This document shows positions 1 through 6,450 of a DNA stretch of 8,264 bases, piece after piece. The first letter of the stretch is position 1. Each line of letters starts with the position of its first letter. The notes beneath the pieces were generated by a model. It made no database searches. It saw only the letters and a program-made list of their open reading frames with translations, and had not been told where the DNA came from. The translations under genes and the position numbers were made by a program. The stretch comes from CAZUXY01 sp964624235 (GTDB lineage: Bacteria > Spirochaetota > UBA4802 > UBA5368), in NCBI GenBank assembly GCA_964624235.1, contig CAZUXY010000100.1, forward strand, positions 1 through 8,264, given 5' to 3'.

Positions 1-1236
1 AACGCCTTTCTGAGAAAAACACTGCATTCCATAAAAGTGCCCATAGATGACTACAGGGCCTCGACCATCATGCGGTATTTTCACAACGCCGGTCCGTTCG
101 ATGAGGATACATGGAACGCCTGCCTGGGCGTTATAAAGAGGTGTCCCGCCAGGTACATGTCGCAGTACATAGGGCTATCCTTCCACGAGAAAGGGCTCGG
201 CGCCGGCGCCCTCGAGATCCAGAAGAAACGCATCGACCGGTTTTTCGCCATGGCCTCTGAAAAAAAGATAGGTCTGCCCGTGCCGATAAGCTACACCGCG
301 GCTTTTCACGAGATGAGCGAGGCGCTGATATACAGATCGCGCGACCAGGTGGTGCTGCCTTATTACTGCTTCGAGGGATATTTTGAAAAAACCGAAGTCT
401 CAGAGATGAGGAGAATCCACTCCAGGCTTTTTACTTTATACAAGAGGGAGGCTGTAGCCGAGAGAAAAGAGGGTATCTTAAAATGGATCTGCCATAACTT
501 CAATAGAACTGCCCCCGACGAAATCCTTCCCAGGGAGATGATGTCGTTTGTCAGGTACCTCAACAAGTCGGCCGCAGATCCCGAAAAAGACGAGAAGGCC
601 AGACAGGAGGCGTGGAGGCACCTTGAGACATTCAGGGCCTCGTGCGGAAAACAGCTCGAAGCGTCTTTACCCATCGTGAAATACCCCGGAGAGAAGAAGG
701 ACCGGATAGTATTCTGCATTAAAAACAATATACGCTGTTCCCTGGTTCCCGATACGGGCGAGATGAAAAAGAAGCTTGAGAGTGAGGATTCCAGCTCCGT
801 TCTGGAAACCCTCTCCCTGATAAATGAAATGGAGGAAAGGGCGAAACCTTACGAAAAGGAAATCACCCTGCTTCTGGTGAAAGCCAACAAAAAGAAGATT
901 AGCCGTTTCGCGCAGGTAAAGCACTGGTGCATAAAGATAATGGGAAACATCAAGACCCGTGACCGGGACGCGCTCGACGCGGTCGCCGCGTCGCTGCTAG
1001 CGGGCGGCCACACGGTATACGAAGAGGCGGCCCGAATCGGAAGCCCGCTGGTGCCCAACCTGGTCAGGATACTCAGGGGAAAGGACCACTACGACAAGAT
1101 CGCCGCGGTGAGGGTGCTTAACCTCATGGGCGCCGCCGCGAAATCCGCGCTCCCCGACCTCAAGGCTGAAATGAACAGGACCACGAGCGCTGCATTGAAG
1201 GAGAAGATCAGGGAAGCCGTAATGCGGATTGAGTGA
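1..1236 (+). CDS. HEAT-repeat-like helical protein, 5' end outside the window
   Basis: The reading frame is open from the first base, so the true start probably lies upstream and 411 codons are visible. A GTG at 37 could serve as a start, but no ribosome binding site precedes it. Most of the protein is charged and looks alpha-helical; I do not recognise the N-terminal three quarters. The last ~75 residues (visible residues about 337-411) read as HEAT-like repeats: the phrases GSPLVPNLVRIL and GAAAKSALPDLKAEM have the usual spacing of a small residue, Pro and leucines, with a basic stretch between them. HEAT repeats form superhelical scaffolds for protein binding, so a scaffold or adaptor role is an inference only. 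There is no signal peptide or membrane segment in the visible part. The gene converges on typA with a 23-bp gap. AGG/AGA arginine and ATA isoleucine codons are frequent in the first half, which looks less GC-biased than typA. Confidence 0.75.
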   Translation, partial: NAFLRKTLHSIKVPIDDYRASTIMRYFHNAGPFDEDTWNACLGVIKRCPARYMSQYIGLSFHEKGLGAGALEIQKKRIDRFFAMASEKKIGLPVPISYTAAFHEMSEALIYRSRDQVVLPYYCFEGYFEKTEVSEMRRIHSRLFTLYKREAVAERKEGILKWICHNFNRTAPDEILPREMMSFVRYLNKSAADPEKDEKARQEAWRHLETFRASCGKQLEASLPIVKYPGEKKDRIVFCIKNNIRCSLVPDTGEMKKKLESEDSSSVLETLSLINEMEERAKPYEKEITLLLVKANKKKISRFAQVKHWCIKIMGNIKTRDRDALDAVAASLLAGGHTVYEEAARIGSPLVPNLVRILRGKDHYDKIAAVRVLNLMGAAAKSALPDLKAEMNRTTSAALKEKIREAVMRIE

Positions 1237-1249
1237 GGACACCTGCGCT

Positions 1250-1274
1250 AAAGCGGCGACTAGCGCGCCGCTTT
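1250..1274. terminator. Possible bidirectional terminator between convergent genes
   Basis: AAAGCGGCG (1250-1258) and CGCCGCTTT (1266-1274) form a perfect 9-bp inverted repeat around a 7-base loop. The loop contains the typA stop codon and the 3' arm lies in the last typA codons. On the + strand the hairpin ends in TTTCTT, a weak U tract; on the - strand it also ends in CTTT but no longer U run follows. A-rich 5' and T-rich 3' stem ends are typical of shared terminators between convergent genes. The position fits termination of both genes; the short U tract keeps confidence moderate. Confidence 0.5.
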
Positions 1275-3062
1275 CTTCCGCTCGTTTTTGTCGAGGATCT
1301 TTTTGCGCATACGGACGCTCTTCGGCGTCACTTCCAGGAGTTCATCGGACTCTATGTATTCCAGCGCCTGTTCCAGGCTGAACTCACGGGGCGGCGTGAG
1401 CCGTATGGCGTCTTCCGAGCCGGCGGCGCGCATGTTGGTAAGCTTCTTGGTTTTGCAGACATTTACCGGGAGGTCACCCTCGCGGCTGTGACCGCCCACG
1501 ATCATGCCGGCATACACCGGCACGCCGGGGCCTATGAAGAGCTCGCCCCGATCTTGCAGATTATCCAGGGCGTAAGCCACCGAGACCCCGTCGTCCATCT
1601 GTACCAGCACGCCACGCGACCGGGAAGGTACGTCGCCCTTGTAGTATTCGTATTCATAAAAACTGTGGTTGAGCACGCCGGTCCCCCGGGTCTCGGTGAG
1701 AAACTCGTTTCTGAAGCCGATAAGGCCCCGTGCGGGCACCTTGAATTCCATACGGGTATAGCCGTCGGTCCCGGGGACCATATTCAGCATCTCGCCCCTG
1801 CGTGTTCCCATCTGCTCTATGACCGTACCGACGAACCTGTCGTCCACGTCGATCACCGCCAGTTCCACCGGCTCGGTCTTTTTGCCGTTGAGTTCGCGGT
1901 AGATTACCTCCGGTTTGGAGACCTGGAACTCGTAACCCTCGCGCCGCATGTTCTCTATAAGGATGGCCAGTTGCAGTTCGCCCCTGCCCTTCACGGTATA
2001 GGCGTCGGCCCGGTCGGTCTTTTCGATTCGAAGGCTCACGTTGGTGCGGGTCTCGCGCTCAAGGCGCTCCCACAGCTTGGAGGCCGTAACGTGCTCACCC
2101 TCTTTGCCCAGAAACGGCGAATCGTTGGCGATAAAGGTCATTGCCAGGGTCGGTTCGTCGATGGCGATGAGGGGCAGCGGCTCGGGGCGCTCGCGGTCGG
2201 CCACGGTCTCGCCCACGTCGATCCTCTCTATGCCCGCCAGGGAGACGATGTCCCCCGCCGAGGCCTGTTTCGTTTCTACCTTCTTGAGACCCTCGTAACA
2301 GAAGACCTTCGCCACGCGGTAGAGCAGCCGCTCCCCGTCGCGCTTCAGCAGCACCACTTCGTCGCCCTGGTTCACGGCGCCGTGGTGGATCTTGCCGGTG
2401 CCCAGCCTGCCCAGGTAGTTGTCGTACTCTATGGCCGAGGTGAGGAACTGCAGGGGCCTGCCGGGGTCGCCGCCGGCGTCGTCGACATGCCCTATGACGG
2501 CGTCCAGGAGGGGAGTGATATCTCCGTTCCCATCCTCCGGGTCGAGGCGGGCGTATCCCAGCTTGGCCGAGGTATAGACCACCGGGAAGTCCAGCTGCGA
2601 GTCTGAGGCGTTGAGTTGCACGAACAGGTCGAAGACCATGTCGAGCACCGCCAGGGGGCGTGCGTTCGGACGGTCGATCTTGTTGATCACCACGATAGGC
2701 CGGTGCCCCATCTCCAGGGATTTTTTCAACACGTATTTCGTCTGGGGCATGGGCCCCTCGAAGGCGTCGACGACCAGCAGCACCGAATCGACCATCTTCA
2801 TGATGCGCTGCACCTCCCCGCCGAAGTCGGCGTGTCCAGGGGTGTCGACGATGTTGATTTTACATCCCCCGTAAAAGAGCGCGGCGTTCTTTGAGAAGAT
2901 GGTGATGCCCTTCTCCCGCTCCAGGTCGTTCGAGTCCATTATCCGCTCGTCGACCTTCTGGTTTTCCCTGAAAACGCCGGTCTGTCTGAGCAGGGCGTCG
3001 ATCAGGGTGGTTTTGCCGTGGTCCACATGGGCGATGATGGCCACGTTCTTTATGCGTTTCAT
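1260..3062 (-). CDS. typA: Ribosome-associated translational GTPase TypA/BipA
   Basis: This is a 600-residue translational GTPase of the EF-G-like superfamily; the family usually runs about 600-615 residues, so it is full length. GTPase motifs are intact: G1 AHVDHGKT at 11-18, switch I around GITIFSKN at 52-59, G3 DTPGH at 73-77, G4 NKID at 127-130 and G5 TSAK at 164-167. Domain II (beta barrel) follows from about 205, then the EF-G-like domains III and V, with RGLIGFRNEFLTETRGTG marking the BipA-type C-terminal half. A basic tail (KKILDKNERKKAAR) ends the protein. TypA binds the 70S ribosome and helps 50S assembly, mainly under cold or other stress. The start is the ATG at 3060-3062, which gives the canonical N-terminus MKRIKNVAIIAHVDHGKTT. 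The ribosome site is weak (GGGA about 11 bases upstream). The next gene upstream on this strand ends 105 bp away. A TTTAAT hexamer at 3079-3084 could be a -10 element, but no good -35 accompanies it. Confidence 0.97.
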   Translation of the reverse strand: MKRIKNVAIIAHVDHGKTTLIDALLRQTGVFRENQKVDERIMDSNDLEREKGITIFSKNAALFYGGCKINIVDTPGHADFGGEVQRIMKMVDSVLLVVDAFEGPMPQTKYVLKKSLEMGHRPIVVINKIDRPNARPLAVLDMVFDLFVQLNASDSQLDFPVVYTSAKLGYARLDPEDGNGDITPLLDAVIGHVDDAGGDPGRPLQFLTSAIEYDNYLGRLGTGKIHHGAVNQGDEVVLLKRDGERLLYRVAKVFCYEGLKKVETKQASAGDIVSLAGIERIDVGETVADRERPEPLPLIAIDEPTLAMTFIANDSPFLGKEGEHVTASKLWERLERETRTNVSLRIEKTDRADAYTVKGRGELQLAILIENMRREGYEFQVSKPEVIYRELNGKKTEPVELAVIDVDDRFVGTVIEQMGTRRGEMLNMVPGTDGYTRMEFKVPARGLIGFRNEFLTETRGTGVLNHSFYEYEYYKGDVPSRSRGVLVQMDDGVSVAYALDNLQDRGELFIGPGVPVYAGMIVGGHSREGDLPVNVCKTKKLTNMRAAGSEDAIRLTPPREFSLEQALEYIESDELLEVTPKSVRMRKKILDKNERKKAAR

Positions 3063-3167
3063 TACCGTTGTTTCCCGTATTAAAGAGTTGAATGGGGCAC
3101 GGTGCAGGATGGGGCCGGATTACGCCAGCGTTTTTTTACTGCGGCGGGTAAATAATCAGTCCCGCGC

Positions 3168-4166
3168 TTACCTTACGGGGAGGGTTTTAAAGGGAAGCAC
3201 CTGTTTTTTTTCGTGAAAATGCTTCAGCTGCTTTATGAGCTGTTTTTCCCCCGGGCCGGGGGAACGGTTACCCCGCCAGCAGGGTTTCTTCAGAAGTGCA
3301 CGCTCTTCGTCGGCGGAGAGAAAGGGGTTATAAATGAAATCAAGGCTGAAGTCGGGGTCCACATCGTTGAAGACGACCGTGAGATCCTCATTCGTCAGAC
3401 CGACCTCAGTTCTGCCCGCAAGCCGTAACGCTTTGTTGATACGCGCCCAGTACTGTGCCTGTTCATCCATACTCCGGGTCAACACGGGCCCCGTCAGATC
3501 ATGATAGACGCAGGGAGCCAGACCACGCATAACCGATGCGCCCCTGACGGCGTGGCGCACCCTGACGACGATCTTATCGACGGGCCCATCCCACAGCGAT
3601 CCGGTCTGAAGTATATACTGCACCCGCCATCGTACGACCTTTGCGGCCTGCTCACGGCACTCGGTTCCGCCGGGGCCGGCGTCTTTTTTGGCCCTGAGGA
3701 GCACCTCCCGCGTTTCGTCGGGCCAGTCTTTAAGCGGTGTCGATTGATAGGCCACCCTCACCAGAGTCTTTGACCCCGGAGCCAGGGTAATGTTCCATAC
3801 CCTCCAGAAGGGCGGGATGCGGTAACTCGTGTCACTATAACCGCGGATGCGCACGGGCTGCCCGTTCACGCGGACCTCCAGGGCAAGCACATCGAATTTA
3901 GAGGGCGTGGGGAAGCCCATGACCATGGATACCGCCCTGTTCGAAGGGTTCTTCATGACCATGGAAGCGACGATGTCGACCCTGGGCCGGTCATGGAGCA
4001 GCAGGGTCACCTCCTCGGACTCCATGACGATACCCTGGTGAAGTTTTTTATCTGGGGCAGCGGATATCCCTCCTCTCAGCGGGAACGGAGCGACGTCGGC
4101 ACGGGCCGTTACGGCCAGCGCGACCGCGAAAACCATCGGCAGAATAAAGTGCACAGCCTTTTTCAT
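3168..4166 (-). CDS. Secreted protein resembling the DUF4424 group
   Basis: The protein has 332 residues from the ATG at 4164-4166. This start is chosen because GGAGGT stands 4 bases before it and because it gives a clean Sec signal peptide: MKK, a hydrophobic core to about residue 19, then an ARA cleavage site before DVAPFP. An in-frame ATG at 4236-4238 would add 24 residues ahead of the signal peptide and has no ribosome site. The mature part looks beta-rich: VTLLLHDRPRVDIVASMVMKNPSNRAVSMVMGFP resembles the opening of DUF4424 proteins, whose usual theme is a domain of extracytoplasmic proteins with alternating beta strands and a GFP/AFP turn. The later phrase YILQTGSLWDGPVDKIVVRV matches the family's typical YxLxTGxxWxGPI stretch, and NEDLTVVF is also similar. 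Assignment is from memory of the family, not a search. The function is unknown. No lipobox or C-terminal anchor is visible. It lies upstream of typA on the same strand, but the 105-bp gap makes co-transcription uncertain. Confidence 0.8.
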   Translation of the reverse strand: MKKAVHFILPMVFAVALAVTARADVAPFPLRGGISAAPDKKLHQGIVMESEEVTLLLHDRPRVDIVASMVMKNPSNRAVSMVMGFPTPSKFDVLALEVRVNGQPVRIRGYSDTSYRIPPFWRVWNITLAPGSKTLVRVAYQSTPLKDWPDETREVLLRAKKDAGPGGTECREQAAKVVRWRVQYILQTGSLWDGPVDKIVVRVRHAVRGASVMRGLAPCVYHDLTGPVLTRSMDEQAQYWARINKALRLAGRTEVGLTNEDLTVVFNDVDPDFSLDFIYNPFLSADEERALLKKPCWRGNRSPGPGEKQLIKQLKHFHEKKQVLPFKTLPVR

Positions 4167-4170
4167 CGCC

Positions 4171-4176
4171 ACCTCC
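4171..4176 (-). promoter_or_regulatory. Shine-Dalgarno site fixing the secreted-protein start
   Basis: GGAGGT on the minus strand lies 4 bases before the ATG at 4164-4166. It decides against the longer in-frame start 72 bases upstream, which would bury the signal peptide. Confidence 0.8.
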
Positions 4177-4254
4177 GGCGGGACACGTGCAAGCTGACCG
4201 GGTTCACACTCCGTCCATGCCTGCGATCCCGCGACCATTTACTCCTGTCGATGC

Positions 4255-4284
4255 ATAGTACGCGTATGACCGGACAAATGGCAA
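4255..4284 (-). promoter_or_regulatory. Candidate sigma70-type promoter of the secreted-protein gene
   Basis: On the minus strand TTGCCA (4279-4284) matches the -35 consensus at 5 of 6 bases, and TACTAT (4255-4260) matches the -10 consensus at 4 of 6, with an 18-bp spacer. Transcription would begin near 4248, giving a leader of about 80 bases before the ATG at 4166. No other pair in this divergent region scores as well by eye. Confidence 0.35.
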
Positions 4285-4414
4285 ATAAAATACATGAAAT
4301 CGCTCAGCAGCGCAGTGCGTGTGCAAGTGTGTTGTGATGGTATCAGCCCGGCCGCGATACTTCTTCGTGAAATGCCTGTATATGCGGGTAATACACGGTA
4401 ACCCAAAAAAAGAC

Positions 4415-4445
4415 TTGCTTTTAGTTTGATATCAAACATTATGAT
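4415..4445 (+). promoter_or_regulatory. Candidate marR promoter enclosing the operator
   Basis: TTGCTT (4415-4420) is a plausible -35. Possible -10 hexamers are CATTAT (4437-4442, 16-bp spacer) or TATGAT (4440-4445, 19-bp spacer, 5 of 6 matches). Either choice puts the palindrome at 4424-4437 in the spacer and places the transcript start within a few bases of the marR ATG. Bound repressor would block RNA polymerase. Confidence 0.45.
4424..4437. promoter_or_regulatory. Palindromic operator 1, GTTTGATATCAAAC
   Basis: This is a perfect 14-bp palindrome ending 11 bases before the marR ATG. The same sequence with one central change recurs at 4884-4897, before the downstream gene. MarR proteins are dimers that bind palindromes of this size, usually in their own promoters, so autoregulation is the natural reading. 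Binding itself is inferred. Confidence 0.7.
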
Positions 4446-4448
4446 CCC

Positions 4449-4871
4449 ATGGACCGCGATCTGGTGCTTTTCGCCATAGGAAGGATCTCTGAACTGGCGC
4501 ACCGTTTCCTTACATCGGAGCTGCGGCGGCACGGTATGGGCGAGCTGGGGGTCTCGCATACCGAGATCATCGGCGTACTCACGCGGAGGGACAGGATACA
4601 GATGAAGGAACTGGTGGACCTCATCGCCAGGGACAAGTCCACCATAACCGCCCTGGTCAAGAAGCTGGTGCGCATGGGACTGGTCTATAAAACCGCGGAT
4701 CCCGATGACAGCCGGGTCACGTACATATCGCTGACCGGGAAGGGCAGAAAGCTGGAAACGATCGTCAACGGGATCTCGGCGCGCCTGAGGGAGAAAGCGT
4801 ACCGGGGACTCTCAGATAAGGACAGGGAAGAGATGATGCGGCTGCTGGAAATGATCAGGAAGAATTTTTAA
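4449..4871 (+). CDS. MarR-family transcriptional regulator
   Basis: This 140-residue protein has the normal MarR length and layout: an N-terminal dimerisation helix (residues about 3-28), the winged helix-turn-helix at about 38-98, and C-terminal helices (about 99-138) that complete the dimer interface. The recognition-helix region is RDKSTITALVKKLVRMG (61-77), and the wing carries the family's D-x-R signature in DPDDSRVTYISLTGKG (84-99). It has no cysteine, so it is not a thiol-switch sensor of the OhrR type; a small ligand or another signal is more likely. The ATG at 4449 is the only usable start: the frame meets a TAG at 4422-4424 and no other start codon lies between. No Shine-Dalgarno sequence is visible, and the probable promoter predicts a transcript beginning at or near the ATG. 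It is followed after 49 bp by the iron-sulfur gene, whose upstream region has a second copy of the operator, so it probably controls both genes. Ligand unknown. Confidence 0.93.
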   Translation: MDRDLVLFAIGRISELAHRFLTSELRRHGMGELGVSHTEIIGVLTRRDRIQMKELVDLIARDKSTITALVKKLVRMGLVYKTADPDDSRVTYISLTGKGRKLETIVNGISARLREKAYRGLSDKDREEMMRLLEMIRKNF

Positions 4872-4883
4872 AAAAACCATTTG

Positions 4884-4897
4884 GTTTGATGTCAAAC
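4884..4897. promoter_or_regulatory. Palindromic operator 2, GTTTGATGTCAAAC
   Basis: This site is identical to operator 1 at 13 of 14 positions; only the second central base differs (G for A). It lies in the 49-bp gap between marR and the iron-sulfur gene and ends 23 bases before that gene's ATG. A -10-like TATCAT (4898-4903) follows at once, as TATGAT follows operator 1, but no convincing -35 is present. It overlaps a second inverted repeat, AAACCA-TT-TGGTTT (4874-4887), which supplies an extra GTTT-type half-site. Confidence 0.65.
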
Positions 4898-4907
4898 TAT
4901 CATCTTT

Positions 4908-4914
4908 GGAGGTG
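4908..4914 (+). promoter_or_regulatory. Shine-Dalgarno site fixing the iron-sulfur gene start
   Basis: GGAGGTG lies 6 bases before the ATG at 4921. A TTG at 4906 is in frame but overlaps this site, so the ATG is preferred. Confidence 0.85.
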
Positions 4915-4920
4915 CATTGT

Positions 4921-5823
4921 ATGAAAGAATCGACAAAGGAGTTTTTCAGCATGTTCGACAAAAGCGAGGCCGCCGACACCATGATGGACGGCTACCTCTA
5001 CCTGCGGTGGATCCACCGCTTCCTGTGCCGTCTGCGCGAAAGCACGGGGGATAAGCCGGCGGCGACACCAAGCGACGGCGGCGACGCCGTGGAAGAGCTC
5101 ATCCAGGCATCGGTGCATAAGTTGATGCCGCGCCTGATGAGCCGCGAGACAAGCCCTTACCACGGAAAGATACTTACCCTGAAAGACGCGGCGAAACTCG
5201 TGTCGATCGACCGGGACCTGTCGCTGCCCTCGCTCCCCGAGACCATCATCCCCTACAAGATCGCCAGGGACCTGGTGCTTAAAAACCCCGGGCATATCGC
5301 CGTCATCGACTGCCCCTGCCGCACGTCCCGGGAGGGCCACTGCACGCCGGTGGACGTCTGCATGATCATGGGGGACCCCTTCGCGGAATTCGTGATCGAG
5401 CACCGCGTGGGCAACGCCCGTCAGATCGCCCGGGAGGAAGCGCTTGTCCTGCTCAGGGATTGCGACGAGCGGGGATGGACCCATTCGGCCTGGTTCAAGG
5501 AGAACCTGGGAAACCGTTTCTGGGTGATCTGCAACTGCTGCGGCTGCTGCTGCATGAGCATGAAGGCCCACGCTATGGGCATTCCGATGATCGCGTCCTC
5601 CGGGTACCGGTGCACGGTGGGCGGGGACTGCACCGGCTGCGGCGACTGCGTCGACGCCTGCCCCTTCGGCGCGCTGTCGGTACACGGCACGGCCGTTGTG
5701 GACGCGGCGAAATGCATGGGGTGCGGCATCTGCGAGTCCCGCTGCCCCTCGGGGGCCCTTTCGCTTACTAGGGACGGCGCCGCGGGGGAACCCCTGGATA
5801 TCGAGGTGCTGGCGCCCCGGTGA
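4921..5823 (+). CDS. Cysteine-rich protein with a C-terminal 2x[4Fe-4S] ferredoxin domain
   Basis: The protein has 300 residues and 21 cysteines, with no signal peptide or membrane segment, so it is cytoplasmic. The C-terminal ferredoxin domain has two classic motifs, C237-x2-C240-x2-C243-x3-C247-P and C265-x2-C268-x2-C271-x3-C275-P, enough for two [4Fe-4S] clusters. Ahead of it are two more cysteine groups: C131-P-C133 with C141 and C147, and the dense run CNCCGCCC (204-211), plus C231. The N-terminal part (about 1-125) is helical and includes YHGKILTLKDAAKLV and ETIIPYKIARDLVLKNPGHIAV. The architecture fits a family of anaerobe ferredoxin-like proteins generally annotated only as 4Fe-4S binding; I know of no assigned reaction. 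Electron transfer is likely; extra clusters or metal binding at the upstream cysteines is inference. It is probably regulated by the adjacent MarR protein through operator 2, alone or co-transcribed from the marR promoter. The start is the ATG after GGAGGTG. Confidence 0.93.
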   Translation: MKESTKEFFSMFDKSEAADTMMDGYLYLRWIHRFLCRLRESTGDKPAATPSDGGDAVEELIQASVHKLMPRLMSRETSPYHGKILTLKDAAKLVSIDRDLSLPSLPETIIPYKIARDLVLKNPGHIAVIDCPCRTSREGHCTPVDVCMIMGDPFAEFVIEHRVGNARQIAREEALVLLRDCDERGWTHSAWFKENLGNRFWVICNCCGCCCMSMKAHAMGIPMIASSGYRCTVGGDCTGCGDCVDACPFGALSVHGTAVVDAAKCMGCGICESRCPSGALSLTRDGAAGEPLDIEVLAPR

Positions 5824-5918
5824 AGGGCGGGGGTATTGTTGCACACGTGTCGTTTACAGCGACAAAGAGATCAGGGTTCGCGGTAGTATTGCGCGCAACA
5901 CGCGGTACTTCCCAGGCG

Positions 5919-5948
5919 TCCTCGTGAATGGAAACGCGGACACGAGGA
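5919..5948 (+). terminator. Hairpin downstream of the iron-sulfur gene, possible terminator
   Basis: TCCTCGTG (5919-5926) and CACGAGGA (5941-5948) are perfect 8-bp inverted arms around a 14-base loop, about 95 bases after the stop codon. No T run follows, so intrinsic termination is doubtful; it could be a transcript-stabilising hairpin. A smaller hairpin with arms TGTCG and CGACA lies at 5848-5864. I see no gene in 5824-6019. Confidence 0.25.
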
Positions 5949-5992
5949 GATGAGGCACGCCCCGATCGCCTCCGATAAGCACCACGGTCAGG

Positions 5993-6029
5993 AAGCCGGT
6001 ACGCGTGGGACCTCCCGAATCACCGGCTT
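5993..6029 (-). terminator. Inverted repeat over the end of the STAS-like gene
   Basis: AAGCCGGT (5993-6000) and ACCGGCTT (6022-6029) are perfect 8-bp arms around a 21-base loop that itself can pair GGG with CCC. The repeat overlaps the stop codon at 6020-6022. It lies between two convergent genes, where a terminator is expected, but no U tract follows on either strand. Confidence 0.3.
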
Positions 6030-6418
6030 TCCAGCCATTTTCTGGCAGCTTCGACGTTGTCGAACACCTCGGCGGTGATGCCCGCCTGGGAGTACTCTGA
6101 CGCCAGCCTTTTCATATTGACATTGCCCACCATCATTTTGGGAAGCACAATGGCCCAGTATTTCCAGCCCGCCTTGACGGTCTGGGGAAACCAGTTCACC
6201 CTTCCCCATTCCTCATCGTCGGGAGAGAGCACGGGCATGTCGCTGTCGTCTGAAAGCCATTTGGTGGCTCCCTTCTCCTGCATCAGCTTCGTGCCGGTGA
6301 GCAGCATGTTCCTGAACGGCTCACCCTTCACGTACTTCTTGAACTTGTGGTGCACCATCTTCTTGTCAGGATAGAACCACATCGTGATGAATTCGTTATC
6401 GATCACTGTTTCACTCAC
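6020..6418 (-). CDS. STAS/SEC14-like (SpoIIAA-like) small protein
   Basis: The protein has 132 residues. The layout, with an N-terminal beta region (NEFITMWFYPDKKMVHHKFKKYV), a helix (GEPFRNMLLTGTKLMQEKGATKWLSDD), a W/F-rich centre (EEWGRVNWFPQTVKAGWKYWAIVLP) and a C-terminal amphipathic helix (NVEAARKWLES), matches the SpoIIAA-like STAS/SEC14 group. Those proteins are common as stand-alone single-domain genes, and their ligand or partner is usually unknown. There is no signal peptide, cysteine or membrane segment, so it is cytoplasmic. The start is a GTG at 6416-6418, chosen because AAGGAGG stands 6 bases upstream; the next methionine (residue 13) would remove the first strand and has no ribosome site. 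A good promoter lies just upstream. It is convergent with the iron-sulfur gene and divergent from the DUF2804 gene. I assigned the family from pattern memory, without a search. Confidence 0.85.
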   Translation of the reverse strand: MSETVIDNEFITMWFYPDKKMVHHKFKKYVKGEPFRNMLLTGTKLMQEKGATKWLSDDSDMPVLSPDDEEWGRVNWFPQTVKAGWKYWAIVLPKMMVGNVNMKRLASEYSQAGITAEVFDNVEAARKWLESR

Positions 6419-6424
6419 AAGGGT

Positions 6425-6431
6425 CCTCCTT
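6425..6431 (-). promoter_or_regulatory. Shine-Dalgarno site supporting the GTG start
   Basis: AAGGAGG on the minus strand is 6 bases before the GTG at 6416-6418. It is the main reason to accept this non-ATG start. Confidence 0.8.
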
Positions 6432-6450
6432 TCCGCATTTACACGGTTTT

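Noticed and set aside
1233..2606. Long open frame (457 codons) on the + strand opposite typA
   Set aside because: It is fully antisense to a gene with every TypA motif, has low-complexity His/Val/Gly-rich content typical of a GC-bias shadow, and has no ribosome site.
3131..3168. Terminator between the secreted-protein gene and typA
   Set aside because: GCGGG and CCCGC could pair, but the stem is only 5 bp with a long loop, and on the coding strand the following run is A, not T.
4424..4437. FNR/CRP-type box, because it contains TTGATATCAA
   Set aside because: FNR sites need four bases between TTGAT and ATCAA. Here the arms abut directly, and the second copy beside the same regulator gene points to MarR.
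4239..4559. Open frame of 106 codons on the - strand across the marR promoter
   Set aside because: It runs through the promoter, the operator and the start of marR, has no ribosome site, and resembles no family.
4900..5844. Open frame of 314 codons on the - strand opposite the iron-sulfur gene
   Set aside because: It is antisense to two intact ferredoxin motifs, and its Ala/Val/His/Arg-rich content looks like a shadow frame.
5696..5953. Open frame extending past the iron-sulfur gene into the spacer
   Set aside because: Most of it overlaps the ferredoxin domain in another frame, and it has no ribosome site or family resemblance.
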